A DNA stretch of 64,000 nucleotides from Rapana venosa (GCA_028751875.1 CM054134.1:71452571-71516570); one strand, 5' to 3'. Shown: positions 32,330 to 42,930, numbered from the stretch's first letter. A program made the numbers and translations. Notes: a model not told the origin generated them from the sequence alone.

Positions 32330-33615
32330 AACATACATACACCCCATCCAAAACTCAAATCCACCCACCCACTGCCACCACCACAACTGCACACATAACA
32401 GCCCCCCAACACACCTGCGCGCACACCTCCACACCCCCACATACCAAACCCCACACACACACTACAACACCCCCCCCCCCCCAACGCACCCGCGCACACA
32501 CACCCACATACCAAACCCCACACACACACTACAACACCCCCCCCCCCCCCCCCCCCCCCCAACACACACCCGCGCACACACCACCACATACCAAACCCCA
32601 CACACACACTACAACACCCCCTCCCCCCCCCAACACACCCTGCGCACACACCTCCACACCACACATACCAAACCCCACACACACTACAACACCCCCCCCC
32701 CCCCAACACACCGCGCACACACCTCCACCACACATACCAAACCCCACACACACTACAACACCCCCCCCCCCCCCAACACCCCGCGCACACACCCCCACAT
32801 ACCAAACCACACACACTACAACACCCCCCCCCCCCCCCCCCCAACACACCCCGCGCACACACCCCCACATACCAACCCCCTCCAACACACCCACCCCCAC
32901 CACCCCACCTCCCACACATACCCCACACACCCCACACAACACACACCCCCCCCCAACACAACCTCCACACAACCAAACCCCACATCACACATACAACACC
33001 CCCCACACCCCCCCCCCCCCCAACACACACCCACATACCAAACCCCACACACACTACAACACCCCTCCCCCCCCCACACCCCCACACACACACCCACATA
33101 CCAAACCACACACATACTACAACCCCCCCCCCCCCAACACACACCGCGCACACACCCCACATACCAAACCCACACACTAAACCCCACACACACACTACAA
33201 CCCCCCCCAAACACACCTGCGCACACATCCACACATACCAACCCCACACACACACCACAACACCCCCCCCCCCCCCCCCAACACACCCACGCACACACAC
33301 CCACATACCAAACCCCACACTACAACACCCCCCCCCACCCCCCCCCCCCCCAACACACACCCACCCCCACATACCAAACCCCACACACACACTACACCCC
33401 CTCCCCCAAGACACCCCTGCACACACACCCCCACATCCACACATACCAAACCCCCACACACCTGCGCACACACGTCCACATGCACACATACCAAACCCCA
33501 CACACTACATCCCCCCCCCCCCCAAGACACCCGTGCACACACCCCCATACCAAACCCCCCCCCCCCCATCCACACACTACAACACCCCCCCCCCCCCCCC
33601 CCCCCCTACAACCCC
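32330..33615. repeat. Minisatellite J with long C-runs (G-runs on the sense strand)
   Basis: About 18 units of roughly 65 bp: ACACACCTGCGCACACACCC, CCACATACCAAACCCCACAC, ACACTACAACA followed by 8 to 20 Cs. The array ends seven bases before the exon-17 donor. The glycine/cysteine-rich minus-strand frame of over 400 codons that covers it is repeat-derived. Confidence 0.93.
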
Positions 33616-33621
33616 CCTTAC

Positions 33622-34026
33622 CTCTCTGGCCAGGCACCGTGGACAGGGCACGGCCCTGGTGACCAGGTACCTGCCCTCGCAGTTCTGGTGGAAGCGGATC
33701 TCTCCCAGCTCGGGGTACCAGTCCTGCAGGAGGTTGTCGACGTGCTCCACCAGCTTCACCAGCAGCCGGGTGGTGGCCTGCTCTGCCCGCACCACCGTCG
33801 TGGTGTTGGCCAAGTCCAGCGTCTGCAGCATGGGGCCTCCGCGCCGCGACACGTGGAACCGCAGCAGGTCCGTGGGGAAGGTGATCTCCAGGATGCGGCT
33901 GTTGGCAGCGTCCAGGAAGCACCACTCGCGCTCCACGCTGCACTTGAAGCGGCAGCGGTTGTAGTCGCACAGCTGCCCGGGGTCCCCCGCGCCTTGGTTC
34001 ACCATCACCTCCCTGACGCGCAGCAT
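33622..34026 (-). CDS. Lrrk: Lrrk exon 17: C-terminal COR region
   Basis: The acceptor is TGCCGATTACACAG and the donor GAGAG|GTAAGG, phase 0, 405 bases. It encodes MLRVREVMVNQ, DYNRCRFKCSVEREWCFLD, ANSRILEITFPTD, VKLVEHVDNLLQDWYPELG and ends VTRAVPCPRCLARE. The LLQDWYPELG stretch and C-P-x-C pair fit the end of the COR-B region in LRRK proteins. GC content is markedly higher than in the introns. Confidence 0.93.
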
Positions 34027-34135
34027 CTGTGTAATCGGCAGTGTACACACTTTTTTTTTTTATGTTGGGTTTTTTTTGTTTGTTTTTTTAAAAAAGGTTG
34101 TGTTCTGTTTTTTATTTATTTATCTATGTATTCTT

Positions 34136-34345
34136 TTATATCGAGGATAATGGAATAAGCACTCATGTGGTTTTTTTACATCCAGTCCTCCTGTGTATGC
34201 GGTTTTGTAAATTTTGTCATCTGTTCCCACCGGCACACAATGGCCTACTCTTTCGAAAAGCGAAACAGGATTTAACATGTGCGCAAGATGTTCTGCGTGC
34301 ATTCCCACACGGGGCGTCGGTTTATAGTCTCATCCGAAGGACCGA
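34136..34345 (-). mobile_element. SINE S1, core and tail, reverse
   Basis: On the plus strand: ATATCGAGGATAATGGAATA, GTCATCTGTTCCCACCGGCA, CAAGATGTTCTGCGTGC to GTCTCATCCGAAGGAC. A G-run of about 20 bases follows at 34365-34386. Confidence 0.88.
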
Positions 34346-34844
34346 GTTGTTGAGTACATTTTTTAGGGGGGGGGGGGGGGGGGGGGTCTTTTTTGTTTCA
34401 ACATGGAATGAAGGATGAGGCGAAGGCTTCAAATTGTCAAAATGTGCATGAACTAGGTGTATCATATCTCACGAGTAGCCCTTAGCAAACTATGTCAACT
34501 TCCTCTGTCTAGCTGATGTCTATGCAGAAATTCCATTAAAAAAAGTTATGATTTAATCTATTTGATTTTTTCAGCAAAATTTGTCTCTTTTAGCACTCTT
34601 GAACCATGACAAAGCAAAAATGAAGCAACAGTTTTATGCAGCAATGAAATTAACCTTACTTACCAGCAAGATTAAAAATAAAAAAAAGTCTCACTCTCTG
34701 CCCAACAAAGCCAGATTCAAAACCTCTTGTTAAATAAAAGCCCATTAATGACTTCAGCTGACTACAACATTCTAAGGTGGAGTTGGTAGCTGGTCATCAC
34801 AGTAGAATACAGTGTCGATTTATTAACTTAACCTGGCAAAATCC

Positions 34845-35215
34845 TCTGAAGTCGGAGCATGGCAGCATATATGGTGAGGGTGCACGGCCACAAGAGCAGC
34901 GCCACACATTATTTTTCTTTTCTTATACCTGTCTGCAACTGTATTTGTTTCCCTATCAGAGTGGCTTTTTTTCTAATGAATTTTGCCAGGGACAACTCTC
35001 TTGTTGCTGTGGGTTCTTTTACGTGCGCTATATAATTATGGGTAATACAAGGGACCTAGGTTTATCGTCTCATCCAAAAGACTAGCATCCAGACCGCCCA
35101 CTCATGGCCTCATGGATGGGGGAACATTTTCGGGCCCAAATGGAGATCGAACCACAGCACACTTCCAACCCAAACTTTTCACTTTCTAGGCAGGTGTGTT
35201 ACCACCAATACACAC
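34845..35215 (-). mobile_element. tRNA-derived SINE, family S2, reverse
   Basis: On the plus strand: ACAAGAGCAGCGCCACAC, CTATCAGAGTGGCTTTTTTT, GCCAGGGACAACTCTCTTGT, ACTAGCATCCAGACCGCC and TAGGCAGGTGTGTTACCACC. The B-box complement GATCGAACC is preserved. Confidence 0.87.
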
Positions 35216-35382
35216 AAACTTCTCAGTCAGCATGTACTTTCAATCTCACAGAAGTTCCCCTGTGGGATGAGTGAGTCAGGGTGCATATTCTGAGTGACAC
35301 CCCCCTTCCCCCCCTCCTGGGTGTTAAAACTAGGTGATGAGCTACAACAAACAGGCAAAGTCAAGACGGGATAGACGGGGGG

Positions 35383-35718
35383 GACGGGATAGCCTAGTGG
35401 TCAGAACATTGCGCTCGCAATCTGACGACCCGGGTTCGATTCCCGTTCAAGGGGATATTTTCCTCTGGAGTTAACATCAGTGCAGACTCCACTCTCCCCC
35501 AAAGTCCTTCGGATGAGACTATGAACCGAGGTCCTGTGTGCGAACACACGCAGAACATCTTGCGCACACGTTGTCCTGTTCAGCTTTTTGTAAGAGTAGG
35601 CCATTGTGTGCCAATGGGAACAGATGACAGAATTCACAAATCTGCATACACACGGGGACTGGATGTAAAAAAGCACATAAGTGCTTATTCCATTATCCTC
35701 TATATAAAAGAATAAAAT
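35383..35718 (+). mobile_element. SINE S1, full-length reference copy with A and B boxes
   Basis: The head reads GGATAGCCTAGTGGTCAGAA and GACGACCCGGGTTCGATTCC; the A-box like TAGCCTAGTGG and B-box GGTTCGATTCC are intact. Then come the CTCTGGAGTTAACATCAGTG module, the core TCCTTCGGATGAGACTATGA, ACATCTTGCGCACACG and the end GCACATAAGTGCTTATTCCA, TTATCCTCTATATAAAAGAA. About 335 bp. Confidence 0.92.
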
Positions 35719-35803
35719 AACAAACAACAAAAAAAGAAAACTTTTTTCTTTCCTTTAAAACCAAAAATCAAACGCTTTAGAATTCCCCTTTCCCCATGCT
35801 CAC

Positions 35804-36298
35804 CTCGAAGCCCATGTACAACAGCTCCATCCCGGACTGCCAGCAGTGCCACTCCGGGTCGCGATCCACTAGCGCGCGGATCTCAGGGCTCTTTCCCAAC
35901 AGGTTCTCTGGCAGACAGAACAGGTTCCGAACCACGCCGTACAACGTGGTATCCGCCAGAACTCGCACGATCAGCCGCGACCAGAACCCGCTAGGGAAGT
36001 AGGTCATGAAGTACAGCCGGCAGAAGGAAAAGATGGGATTGCTGTACGGCTTCACGGCGAGCAAGAGAAGGTTGGAAGAAGACTGTGCTGGCAACACTTG
36101 GGCTTTGGACGTTTCTCGAGCCACCTGCGAGCCGGCGTAGAACACAGATGTTCCGATGTGAAGTTCTTCGGGCCCGCTGTTGACACGAGGTCTCATCTCA
36201 CTTCGACAAGGATGATGCAGGGATTCGTATCGCTTTGGTGCACTGGAGTTGGCTCGTCTGGTTGTGTCTTGCATTACTGCAGGTCTTCTCAGTGGAAT
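35804..36298 (-). CDS. Lrrk: Lrrk exon 16: COR-B domain
   Basis: The acceptor is CAATTCTTTCAG and the donor TTCGAG|GTGAGC, phase 0, 495 bases. It starts IPLRRPAVMQDTTRR, then SGPEELHIGTSVFYAGSQ, a hydrophobic stretch FSFCRLYFMTYFPSGFWSRL, IVRVLADTTLY and HCWQSGMELLYMGFE. FxPxGFWSRLIVR is the most conserved segment of Roco COR domains and marks COR-B, which packs on Roc and the kinase. The Ser-rich insertion before it may be a loop. Confidence 0.95.
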
Positions 36299-36667
36299 CT
36301 GAAAGAATTGGTGATCACATGAACAGTTTTTGTCGCTAGCAACTCTTCTATTAATTTTTCAAGTTGTCTTTTTTTCTCCAAGAGATGAATGAGCAAAGAT
36401 GTAACAGACATGCGCAGATACAAAACATATTTTTCCTCTCAAAATACCTAACATAAATGCTTTTGTTTTTGTGTGAGCATGATATGCATGTTATCACTCA
36501 CAGACAGATTCAAGCAAAACACACACACTCACACCAGAATACACTTTATGCATATTCACAATCACCAACAAGGCTAAAAAATAAACACTCAGCTGCAATA
36601 CCCAGACACCCACCCACCAAGCAAAAGCCACAAACCCACATGTAGTGTTTTACATGTATATATGTTT

Positions 36668-36985
36668 GTAGCAAAACCACATTCCAACTTCAGACCAACT
36701 CATTTCATTGTTACAGACTGCATGCTGGGTATGTCTGTGATTCTGTAACCCATCAAAGGCTGACATGAATTACAGGATCTTTAACATACAAGTTTGATCT
36801 TCAGCATGTGTTTATACACAAAGGGAATTAAGACACTGGTAGGTCTGCACTTGGAAGTTGACCTAGGAGATGGTAAAATTCCCCACCCTTAACTCAACAG
36901 ATGCCACCAAGATTCAAACCAATGACTTCATGGACCGACAGGATTGAAGTGGAACAGTGTTAAAACCGCTCAGCTGCATCAACCG
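36668..36985 (-). mobile_element. tRNA-derived SINE, family S5, reverse
   Basis: On the minus strand the head GATGCAGCTGAGCGGTTTTA and GGTTTGAATCTTGG look like A and B boxes. The 3' part (plus: ACCACATTCCAACTTCAG, CATGCTGGGTATGTCTGTGA, GACATGAATTACAGGATC) overlaps the S4 tail and the fragment at 19.0 kb. It ends about 20 bp from exon 15. Confidence 0.7.
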
Positions 36986-37006
36986 TCACTACCGTTATAA
37001 TAATAC

Positions 37007-37200
37007 CTTGGCCTCTCCCTGCTTTCTGCCTGAAGGATCCAGCCGCACGGGCAAGAGGGAAGGCAGAATGAGATGATCGTCGTCAAACTGCAGGGCCACC
37101 TCGAACTTGGCCAGAAGGGAGGTGATGTACTGACGAACATCTTCAGGCTGAAAGGTGGTGCTGCGGAACAGGAACTCCAAGTTGCTGATCCGCATCACGC
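37007..37200 (-). CDS. Lrrk: Lrrk exon 15: COR-A/COR-B junction
   Basis: The acceptor is CCCCATCTTTTTCAG and the first two bases complete a split Gly codon. It reads VMRISNLEFLFRSTTFQPED, VRQYITSLLAKFEVALQFDD, then LILPSLLPVRLDPSG and ends GEAK, donor AAG|GTATTA. I-L-P-S-L-L-P is the conserved end of COR-A. Length 194 fits (2 + 192). Confidence 0.94.
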
Positions 37201-38365
37201 CTGAAAAAGATGGGGTGTTTCAGCATTAAAAGAAGTATCATGCCTGAAAAGGATGGGGTGTTTTAGCATTAAAAGAAGTATCACGCCTGAAAAGGATGGG
37301 GTGTTTTAGCATTAAAAGAAGTATCATGCCTGAAAAAGATGGGGTGTTTCAGTGTTAAAAGAAGTATTACGCCTGAAAAAGATGGGGTGTTTCAGCGTAA
37401 AAAGAAGTATTACGCCTGAAAAAGATTGGGTGTTTTAGCGTTAAAAGATGTATCACGCCTGAAAAAGATTGGGTGTTTCAGCGTTAAAAGAAGTATCACG
37501 CCTGAAAAAGATGTGGTGTTTCAGCGTTAAAAGAAGCATTATGCCTGAAAAAGATGGGGTGTTTCAGTGTTAAAAGAAGCATTAAGCCTGAAAAAGATGG
37601 GGTGTTTCAGTGTTAAAAGAAGCATTACGCCTGAAAAAGATGGGGTGTTTCGGTGTTAAAAGAAGTATCACGCTTGAAAAAGATGGGGTGTTTCAGCATT
37701 AAAAGAAGTATTACGCCTGAAAAAGATGGGGTGTTTTAGCGTTAAAAGAAGTATTATGCCTGAAAAAGATGGGGTGTTTTAGCGTTAAAAGAAGTATTAT
37801 GCCTGAAAAAGATGGGGTGTTTTAGCGTTAAAAGAAGTATTATGCCTGAAAAAGATTGGGTGTTTCAGCGTAAAAAGAAGTATTACGCCTGAAAAAGATT
37901 GGAAGTTTCAGCGTAAAAAGAAGTATCAAGCGTTAAAAGAAGTATTACGCCTGAAAAAGATGGGGTGTTTCAGTGTTAAGAAAAGTATTACGCCTGAAAA
38001 AGATTGGGTGTTTCAGCGTAAAAAGAAGTATCACGCCTGAAAAAGACTGGGTGTTTCAGCGTAAAAAGAAATATTACGCCTGAAAAAGATGGAGTGTTTC
38101 AGCGTTAAAAGAAGTATTACGCCTGAAAAAGATGGGGTGTTTCAGTGTTAAAAGAAGTATTATGCCTGAAAAAGATGTGGTGTTTCAGCGTTAAAAGAAG
38201 TATTACGCCTGAAAAAGATGGGGTGTTTCAGTGTTAAAAGAAGTATTACGCCTGAAAAAGATGTGGTGTTTCACTGTTAAAAGAAGTATTATGCCTGAAA
38301 AAGATGGGGTGTTTCAGTGTTAAAGAAGTATTATGCCTGAAAAAGATGGGGTGTTTCAGTGTTAA
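37201..38365. repeat. Minisatellite K (~42-bp unit, about 27 copies) carrying the exon-15 acceptor
   Basis: Units read GCCTGAAAAAGATGGGGTGT, TTCAGCGTTAAAAGAAGTAT, CAC. On the gene's strand each contains CACCCCATCTTTTTCAG|GCGTGATA, matching the real acceptor and the first seven exon bases. The array starts exactly at the exon edge and copies differ only by point changes (ATTACGCC/ATCACGCC/ATTATGCC). Confidence 0.96.
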
Positions 38366-38639
38366 AGTGAAGTCAGATCCAGTGACGTCAATCACAGTGT
38401 GGGTTTTTGATGACTGTGTCAAATCATCTCAGGATCTGGTTTTACTTTTGGCCAAAAAAATGTACGGACTATAGTGCCAAATTTTATATATAAAAAAAGT
38501 CAATCTACATGGCAGTCTTGTTACACAGTCATGTATAATAAAAGGAATGACAAACAGATAAATGCGTACATATGTATATATGCAGGTATGCAAACAACAG
38601 GTGGAGGTGTATAGTCATATACATACAAGCACATATATA

Positions 38640-38860
38640 TGCATGTGTGTTGAGCGCTTTGATTTGTTGCTTTACAAGATTCAGCGCTATATAAATTCCA
38701 TACATTATTATTATTATTATTATTGTATACGCGTGCATGCGTGTGCACACACACACACACACCCACTCACTCTCTCATACACACACACACACACACACAC
38801 ACACGCGTGAGCACACACGCACACATACACACACACACTGTTTCCTCCCCTGCTACTGTG
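38640..38860. repeat. ATT/CA microsatellites with a short dispersed 3' tail
   Basis: GAGCGCTTTGATTTGTTGCT, TTACAAGATTCAGCGCTATA, TAAATTCCATACATTATTAT recurs, often reversed, at 16.91-16.98, 39.03-39.11, 48.50-48.60 and 48.79-48.86 kb, always next to (ATT)n. It is probably the 3' end of a SINE or LINE family. (CA)n follows to 38840. Confidence 0.8.
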
Positions 38861-38892
38861 TTAAGATATCAGCCCATACATAGTGAGTCTAC

Positions 38893-39015
38893 CTCTCTGA
38901 GCGAAGTTGTTGATTTCTCTGACAGTGATGACTTTGGCCAGCTGGTCACACAGCCACTGGGGGTCCAGAAAGTACAGGTCCTTCAGGGCGTGGTCGTCCC
39001 AGTGGAACAACACAC
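38893..39015 (-). CDS. Lrrk: Lrrk exon 14: COR-A
   Basis: The acceptor is GTATGTGTATGTACAG; two bases complete a split Gly codon. It reads VLFHWDDHALKDLYFLDPQW, LCDQLAKVITVREINNFAQR, donor AGAG|GTAGAC. L-Y-F-L-D-P-Q-W-L is the diagnostic COR-A segment. Length 123 fits (2 + 120 + 1). The first 31 exon bases are repeated about twenty times in the neighbouring array. Confidence 0.95.
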
Positions 39016-39184
39016 CTGTACATACACATACAATAATAATAATAATAAAAATAATAATAAATTGAATTTATATAGTGCTGTATCTTGCACAGACAAATCA
39101 AAGCGCTTATGCTCAACTCATTCTTACACAGCCATGCAACCAATAGCAAGTAATAGTTCTAACAAGTCCAAATGCACACACACA

Positions 39185-40070
39185 CACACACAATGAGGGC
39201 ATGGTCGTCCCAGTGGAACAACACACCTGCACATACACATACAATGAGGGCATGGTCGTCCCAGTGGAACAACACACCTGCACATACACACACAATGAGG
39301 GCATGGTCGTCCCAGTGGAACAACACACCTGCACATACACACACAATGAGGGCATGGTCGTCCCAGTGGAACAACACACCTGCACATACACATACAATGA
39401 GGGCATGGTCATCCCAGTGGAACAACACACCTGTACATACACATACAATGAGGGCATGGTCATCCCAGTGGAACAACACACCTGTACATACACATACAAT
39501 GAGGGCATGGTCGTCCCAGTGGAACAACACACCTGTATATGCACATACAATGAGGGCATGGTCGTCCCAGTGGAACAACACACCTGTACATACACATACA
39601 ATGAGGGCATGGTCGTCCCAGTGGAACAACACACCTGTACATCCACATACAATGAGGGCGTGGTCATCCCAGTGGAACAACACACCTGCACATATAATCA
39701 GGGCAGTGGAACAACACACCTGCACATATAATCAGGGCAGTGGAACAACACACCTGCACATACACATATAATCAGGGCAGTGGAACAACACACCTGCACA
39801 TACACATATAATCAGGGCAGTGGAACAACACACCTGCACATATAATCAGGGCAGTGGAACAACACACCTGCACATACACATATAATGAGGGCAGTGGAAC
39901 AACACACCTGCACATACTCAGGGCAGTGGAACAACACACCTGCACATACACATATAATCAGGGCAGTGGAACAACACACCGCACCTGCACATATAATCAG
40001 GGCAGTGGAACAACACACCTACACATATAATCAGGGCAGTGGAACAACACACCTGCACATACAATGGCTG
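39185..40070. repeat. Minisatellite L carrying the exon-14 acceptor and up to 31 exon bases
   Basis: About ten units of ~52 bp (GAGGGCATGGTCGTCCCAGT, GGAACAACACACCTGCACAT, ACACATACAAT) are followed from about 39690 by about nine shorter units (CAGTGGAACAACACACCTGC, ACATATAATCAGGG). The long units duplicate exon-14 bases 38985-39015 with one fixed change (GGGCGTGG to GGGCATGG) plus the acceptor. The array is separated from the exon by a ~165-bp insert with (AAT)n. Confidence 0.96.
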
Positions 40071-40214
40071 TTTCTTAAAATACTTGGCTCAATTCTATCA
40101 TCATCTTAGGTATACATGAACTGGTAAATACGTACAACAGGAGCAATTTTGATATGCTGGTCTTTATGTAATTTTGGATGGCAATAAATCAAAAAGTAGT
40201 AAAAAAGTATGTTC

Positions 40215-40485
40215 TTTCGAGCCAGAAGGCCCATAGAGCCGGAGCTTATCCCAGTTTCTGTAGTGTTAAGCGAACTGATGGTTTTTCACCACCCCTGTGA
40301 CAGGACGCTAGTCTGTCGCCAGATACTTCCCCAGCAGAGCTGGTACCCACTTGTACACCTGGGTGGAGTGAGGAAAATAGGAGTAAAGTGTCTTTCCCAA
40401 GGACACAACACCGAGCCGAGCGGGGGTCGAAGCCGCGACCTCTGGATTACGAGTTGACCGCCTAAACCACTCGACCATGGTGCCT
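40215..40485 (-). mobile_element. tRNA-derived SINE with intact A and B boxes
   Basis: On the minus strand the head reads GGCACCATGGTCGAGTGGTT, TAGGCGGTCAACTCGTAATC, CAGAGGTCGCGGCTTCGACC, folding like a tRNA with A box TGGTCGAGTGG and B box GGCTTCGACCC. The body includes the complements of CCCAAGGACACAACACCGAG and CACCTGGGTGGAGTGAG. It does not share the S1 core. It could be mistaken for a tRNA gene but lacks a proper 3' acceptor stem and continues for about 200 bp. Confidence 0.8.
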
Positions 40486-40751
40486 CAATAAATCAAAACA
40501 AAAACATAATATCACCAACTCCCCTTCTCCCTGAACCCTGCCCCTCCCCCACACATAATTTGTTTGGCTGGCGAACCGTGGTGGCATTGCGTGGAGCTCC
40601 TACTGACAACAGCGGCGAGGGAGACAGGTAAGTTCAGTTCAGTTTCTTTGGATCAAAGCATCCAATGGTAGGTTTGACTGTCTTGATTAACAGCAGCAAT
40701 AAATAAATAAATATAAAAAGACTAAAAAGCAAATATTTATTTATTCATTTA

Positions 40752-40966
40752 TTTATTCTTTCATATCGAGGATAATGGAATAAGCATTTATGTGCTTTTT
40801 TACATCCAGTCCCCGTGTGTATGCGGATTTGCGAATTGTCATCTGTTCCCACTGGCACACAATGGCCTACTTTTATGAAAAGCGGAACAGGATTTAACGT
40901 GTGTGCAAGATGTTCTGCATACGTTTGCACACGGGACCTCGATTTATAGTCTCATCAAAAGGACTT
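40752..40966 (-). mobile_element. SINE S1, core and tail, reverse
   Basis: On the plus strand: TTTCATATCGAGGATAATGG, TACATCCAGTCCCCGTGTGT, CACTGGCACACAATGGCC to GTCTCATCAAAAGGAC. It is followed by a C-run of about 27 bases near 41033-41057. Confidence 0.87.
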
Positions 40967-41395
40967 GAAAAAATAAAAATCCCGAGACACCAAAACAAAA
41001 ACAAAGACACACAAAAACAACAAAGAGTGCCACCCCCCCCCCCCCCCCCCCCCCCCCACACACCCGAAATGATAAAAAGCACATAAGCAAAGCAAAGCTA
41101 GTCAATTAAATACAAAACAAACAAAAATCCATTAAAATCAAACTGAAAAATCTTTTGTGTGTGTGTAGAAATAATTCTTGGAAACAACAGAAATCAACAA
41201 CTATTCATAACAAAATGTTTATCATTTCACTGATTAGCTGAGGTAATTCTAGAATTCTTCTGTCATCTGTATTAGTTCCCAGAAGAAGTGTAAACTGTCA
41301 CCACAATAACACACAAAGAAAAAGACAACAGAGGATGAATGAATAAGCCACTGAGCAGTTTCTAAATGGGAACATAATGGCTTGAACAAGCAGAT

Positions 41396-42098
41396 GGGGG
41401 TCGGGATAGCCTAGTGGTTAGAGCGTTAAGCTTGAGATCTGACGGTCTGGGTTGGAGCCACCTTCAAGACGCCCATTCAAGGGGATTTTTTTCAACTGGA
41501 TACTAAGGACCTGTCAATATAAATAACATCCCAACCTTCTGGAAATTCTGTGCAAGAAATTCCCTCTTTTCTATCCCTCTCTCTGTTCCTGCCTTGTTCT
41601 TTTTTTATCCTGTCACCTCTTTCTTGTTTATTTTCTGCCTTCTTGGTCCATTCTCCTGCCCTTTTTTCCAGAAAGACTTAAAAGATAAAAATTCTCTTGC
41701 ATGCCAAAGTGGGATGGACTGGGCCTGACTTGTCAGGTGCTAAATGGCGGCGCAATGCATTTTTGCTCACATGACAAACAGTAGCTCCTGTCTGAGCGCT
41801 CTACAAAGAACGTCAGTACTGACTCCAGTCCCCCAGATATGACTATCTATCAACCAAGGTCCCATGTGCAAACACACCCAGAACATCTAGTGCACTCCCT
41901 TAAAACACATTCCGCCTTTGAAAAGAGCGGTCCACTTCATGCTGGTAGGTATACAGATGACTTTTTTTTTAACAGCCTGCACACCAGTGTCATATTTAGA
42001 CATCATCCCCGAAGTCAAAATGCAGCTACCTTAACTATGTGGGTAAATGGTCACATTTGCAAAATCTCACCATTGATGAACCTCAGAGATCTACTTAA
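41396..42098 (+). mobile_element. Composite: S1 head, S3 repeat, S1 core, S4 tail
   Basis: The S1 head (GGTCGGGATAGCCTAGTGGT) runs to about 41500. An S3 copy at 41510-41812 (GGACCTGTCAATATAAATAA, ACCTTCTGGAAATTCTGTGC, CTGACTTGTCAGGTGC) interrupts it. The S1 core resumes at 41815 (ACGTCAGTACTGACTCCAGT, AACACACCCAGAACATC) and an S4 tail follows from about 41985 to CAAAATCTCACCATTGATGA. This nesting shows S3 inserted into an older S1/S4 element. Confidence 0.78.
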
Positions 42099-42341
42099 GG
42101 AATGAAAAAAACCTAACAACAACAAAAATCTAAACAAAGCAGCAAGCAGAAAATTCTGAAAAGAAGAAGACAATGATGACATCATGATGATGATAATAAT
42201 GTTGAGGAAAAAGTTCAAGCAGAAGAAAATGATGATGATAATGAAGATGATGATGTTAGTGAGGACAATGATGACAGAAAAAAGGAAAAAGAGCAACAGA
42301 CAAATCAAGCAAAATAGAAATGATAACAAAACGGGGCTGAC

Positions 42342-42436
42342 CATTTTCATGCAGAAATCTGGTAGCTTGTTCTAACTCCTCCACATCCCTGAAGGTGGTG
42401 AAGCCTTTCTCCATCATTTTGTCTGACACACACAAC
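42342..42436 (-). CDS. Lrrk: Lrrk exon 13: COR-A
   Basis: The acceptor is GTTGTGTGCAG, preceded by TG repeats, and the first base completes a split Met codon. It reads LCVSDKMMEKGFTTFRDVEE, LEQATRFLHEN, ending with one base of a Gly codon. The donor AAATG|GTCAGC is non-consensus after GT but is required by phase (1 + 93 + 1). E-E-L-x-x-A-x-x-F-L-H-x-x-G matches COR-A helices. Confidence 0.9.
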
Positions 42437-42486
42437 CTGCACACAACCACATGTATACATTGGCATTTATACACACACACATAAAC

Positions 42487-42785
42487 ACTGTAGGACGGGA
42501 TAGCTCAGTGGTCGGAGCACTCGCTTTCCCCCAGCCAAGTTAAGCAGCGTCGAGCGTGGTTACCTGTTGGATGGGTGACCGTTTGTGCGCCTTGGCTTCA
42601 GTACAGTTCCCCCAGTTCACCCAGCTGTAAATGGGTACCTGCCCTCTTTAGGGTCAGGGAAGGTAAAGCAGCGAGGGAGAGGAGATGGGCGCCGCCCTCA
42701 ATATGCTGGCCCTAGAGAAGTGAGGTCTCTGATGCCTCGCTCCCCTACGACCTTATAGGTTATGGGACTCTTTACCTTTACCTCT
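42487..42785 (+). mobile_element. Chimeric SINE: tRNA-like head plus 5S rRNA-like segment
   Basis: The head GACGGGATAGCTCAGTGGTC, GGAGCACTCGCTT is tRNA-like (A box). It is followed by GCCAAGTTAAGCAGCGTCGA, GC, then TTGGATGGGTGACCG, matching the 3' half of eukaryotic 5S rRNA (GTTAAGCAACGTCGGGC and TTGGATGGGTGACCG), including part of the internal control region. The 3' body GGGCGCCGCCCTCAATATGC to TTATAGGTTATGGGACTC is repeated at 15357-15455. Confidence 0.82.
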
Positions 42786-42869
42786 TTTTTACATAAACAC
42801 ACCACACATACATGCATTGATTTTTACACACACACACTCCCCAAGTGTTGGAGGAGGGTGGGGGGTTGG

Positions 42870-42930
42870 AGGCCAGTCACATGTGCAGAAATCTCACCAT
42901 TGGTGAACCTCTGAACTCTAGCCGAGGAAC
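42870..42930 (+). mobile_element. SINE tail scrap (S4 type)
   Basis: CAGAAATCTCACCATTGGTG followed by AACCTCTGAACTCTAGCCGA is the conserved S4 end. Confidence 0.7.

Noticed and set aside
32272..33501. A 409-codon minus-strand frame rich in Gly, Cys and Val
   Set aside because: It is produced by the G-run minisatellite J; composition and periodicity explain it completely.
35390..35450. A possible tRNA gene
   Set aside because: A and B boxes are present but there is no acceptor-stem pairing, and the sequence continues into a SINE body repeated elsewhere in the window. The same applies to 40430-40485 and 62400-62480.
37201..38365. CRISPR-like direct repeats
   Set aside because: There are no unique spacers: the unit repeats head to tail, and the genome is a eukaryote's. 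The same holds for arrays A, D, L and M.
42540..42595. A 5S rRNA gene
   Set aside because: Only the 3' half of 5S is recognisable; it is joined to a tRNA-like head and a dispersed tail, so it is a SINE, not an rRNA gene.
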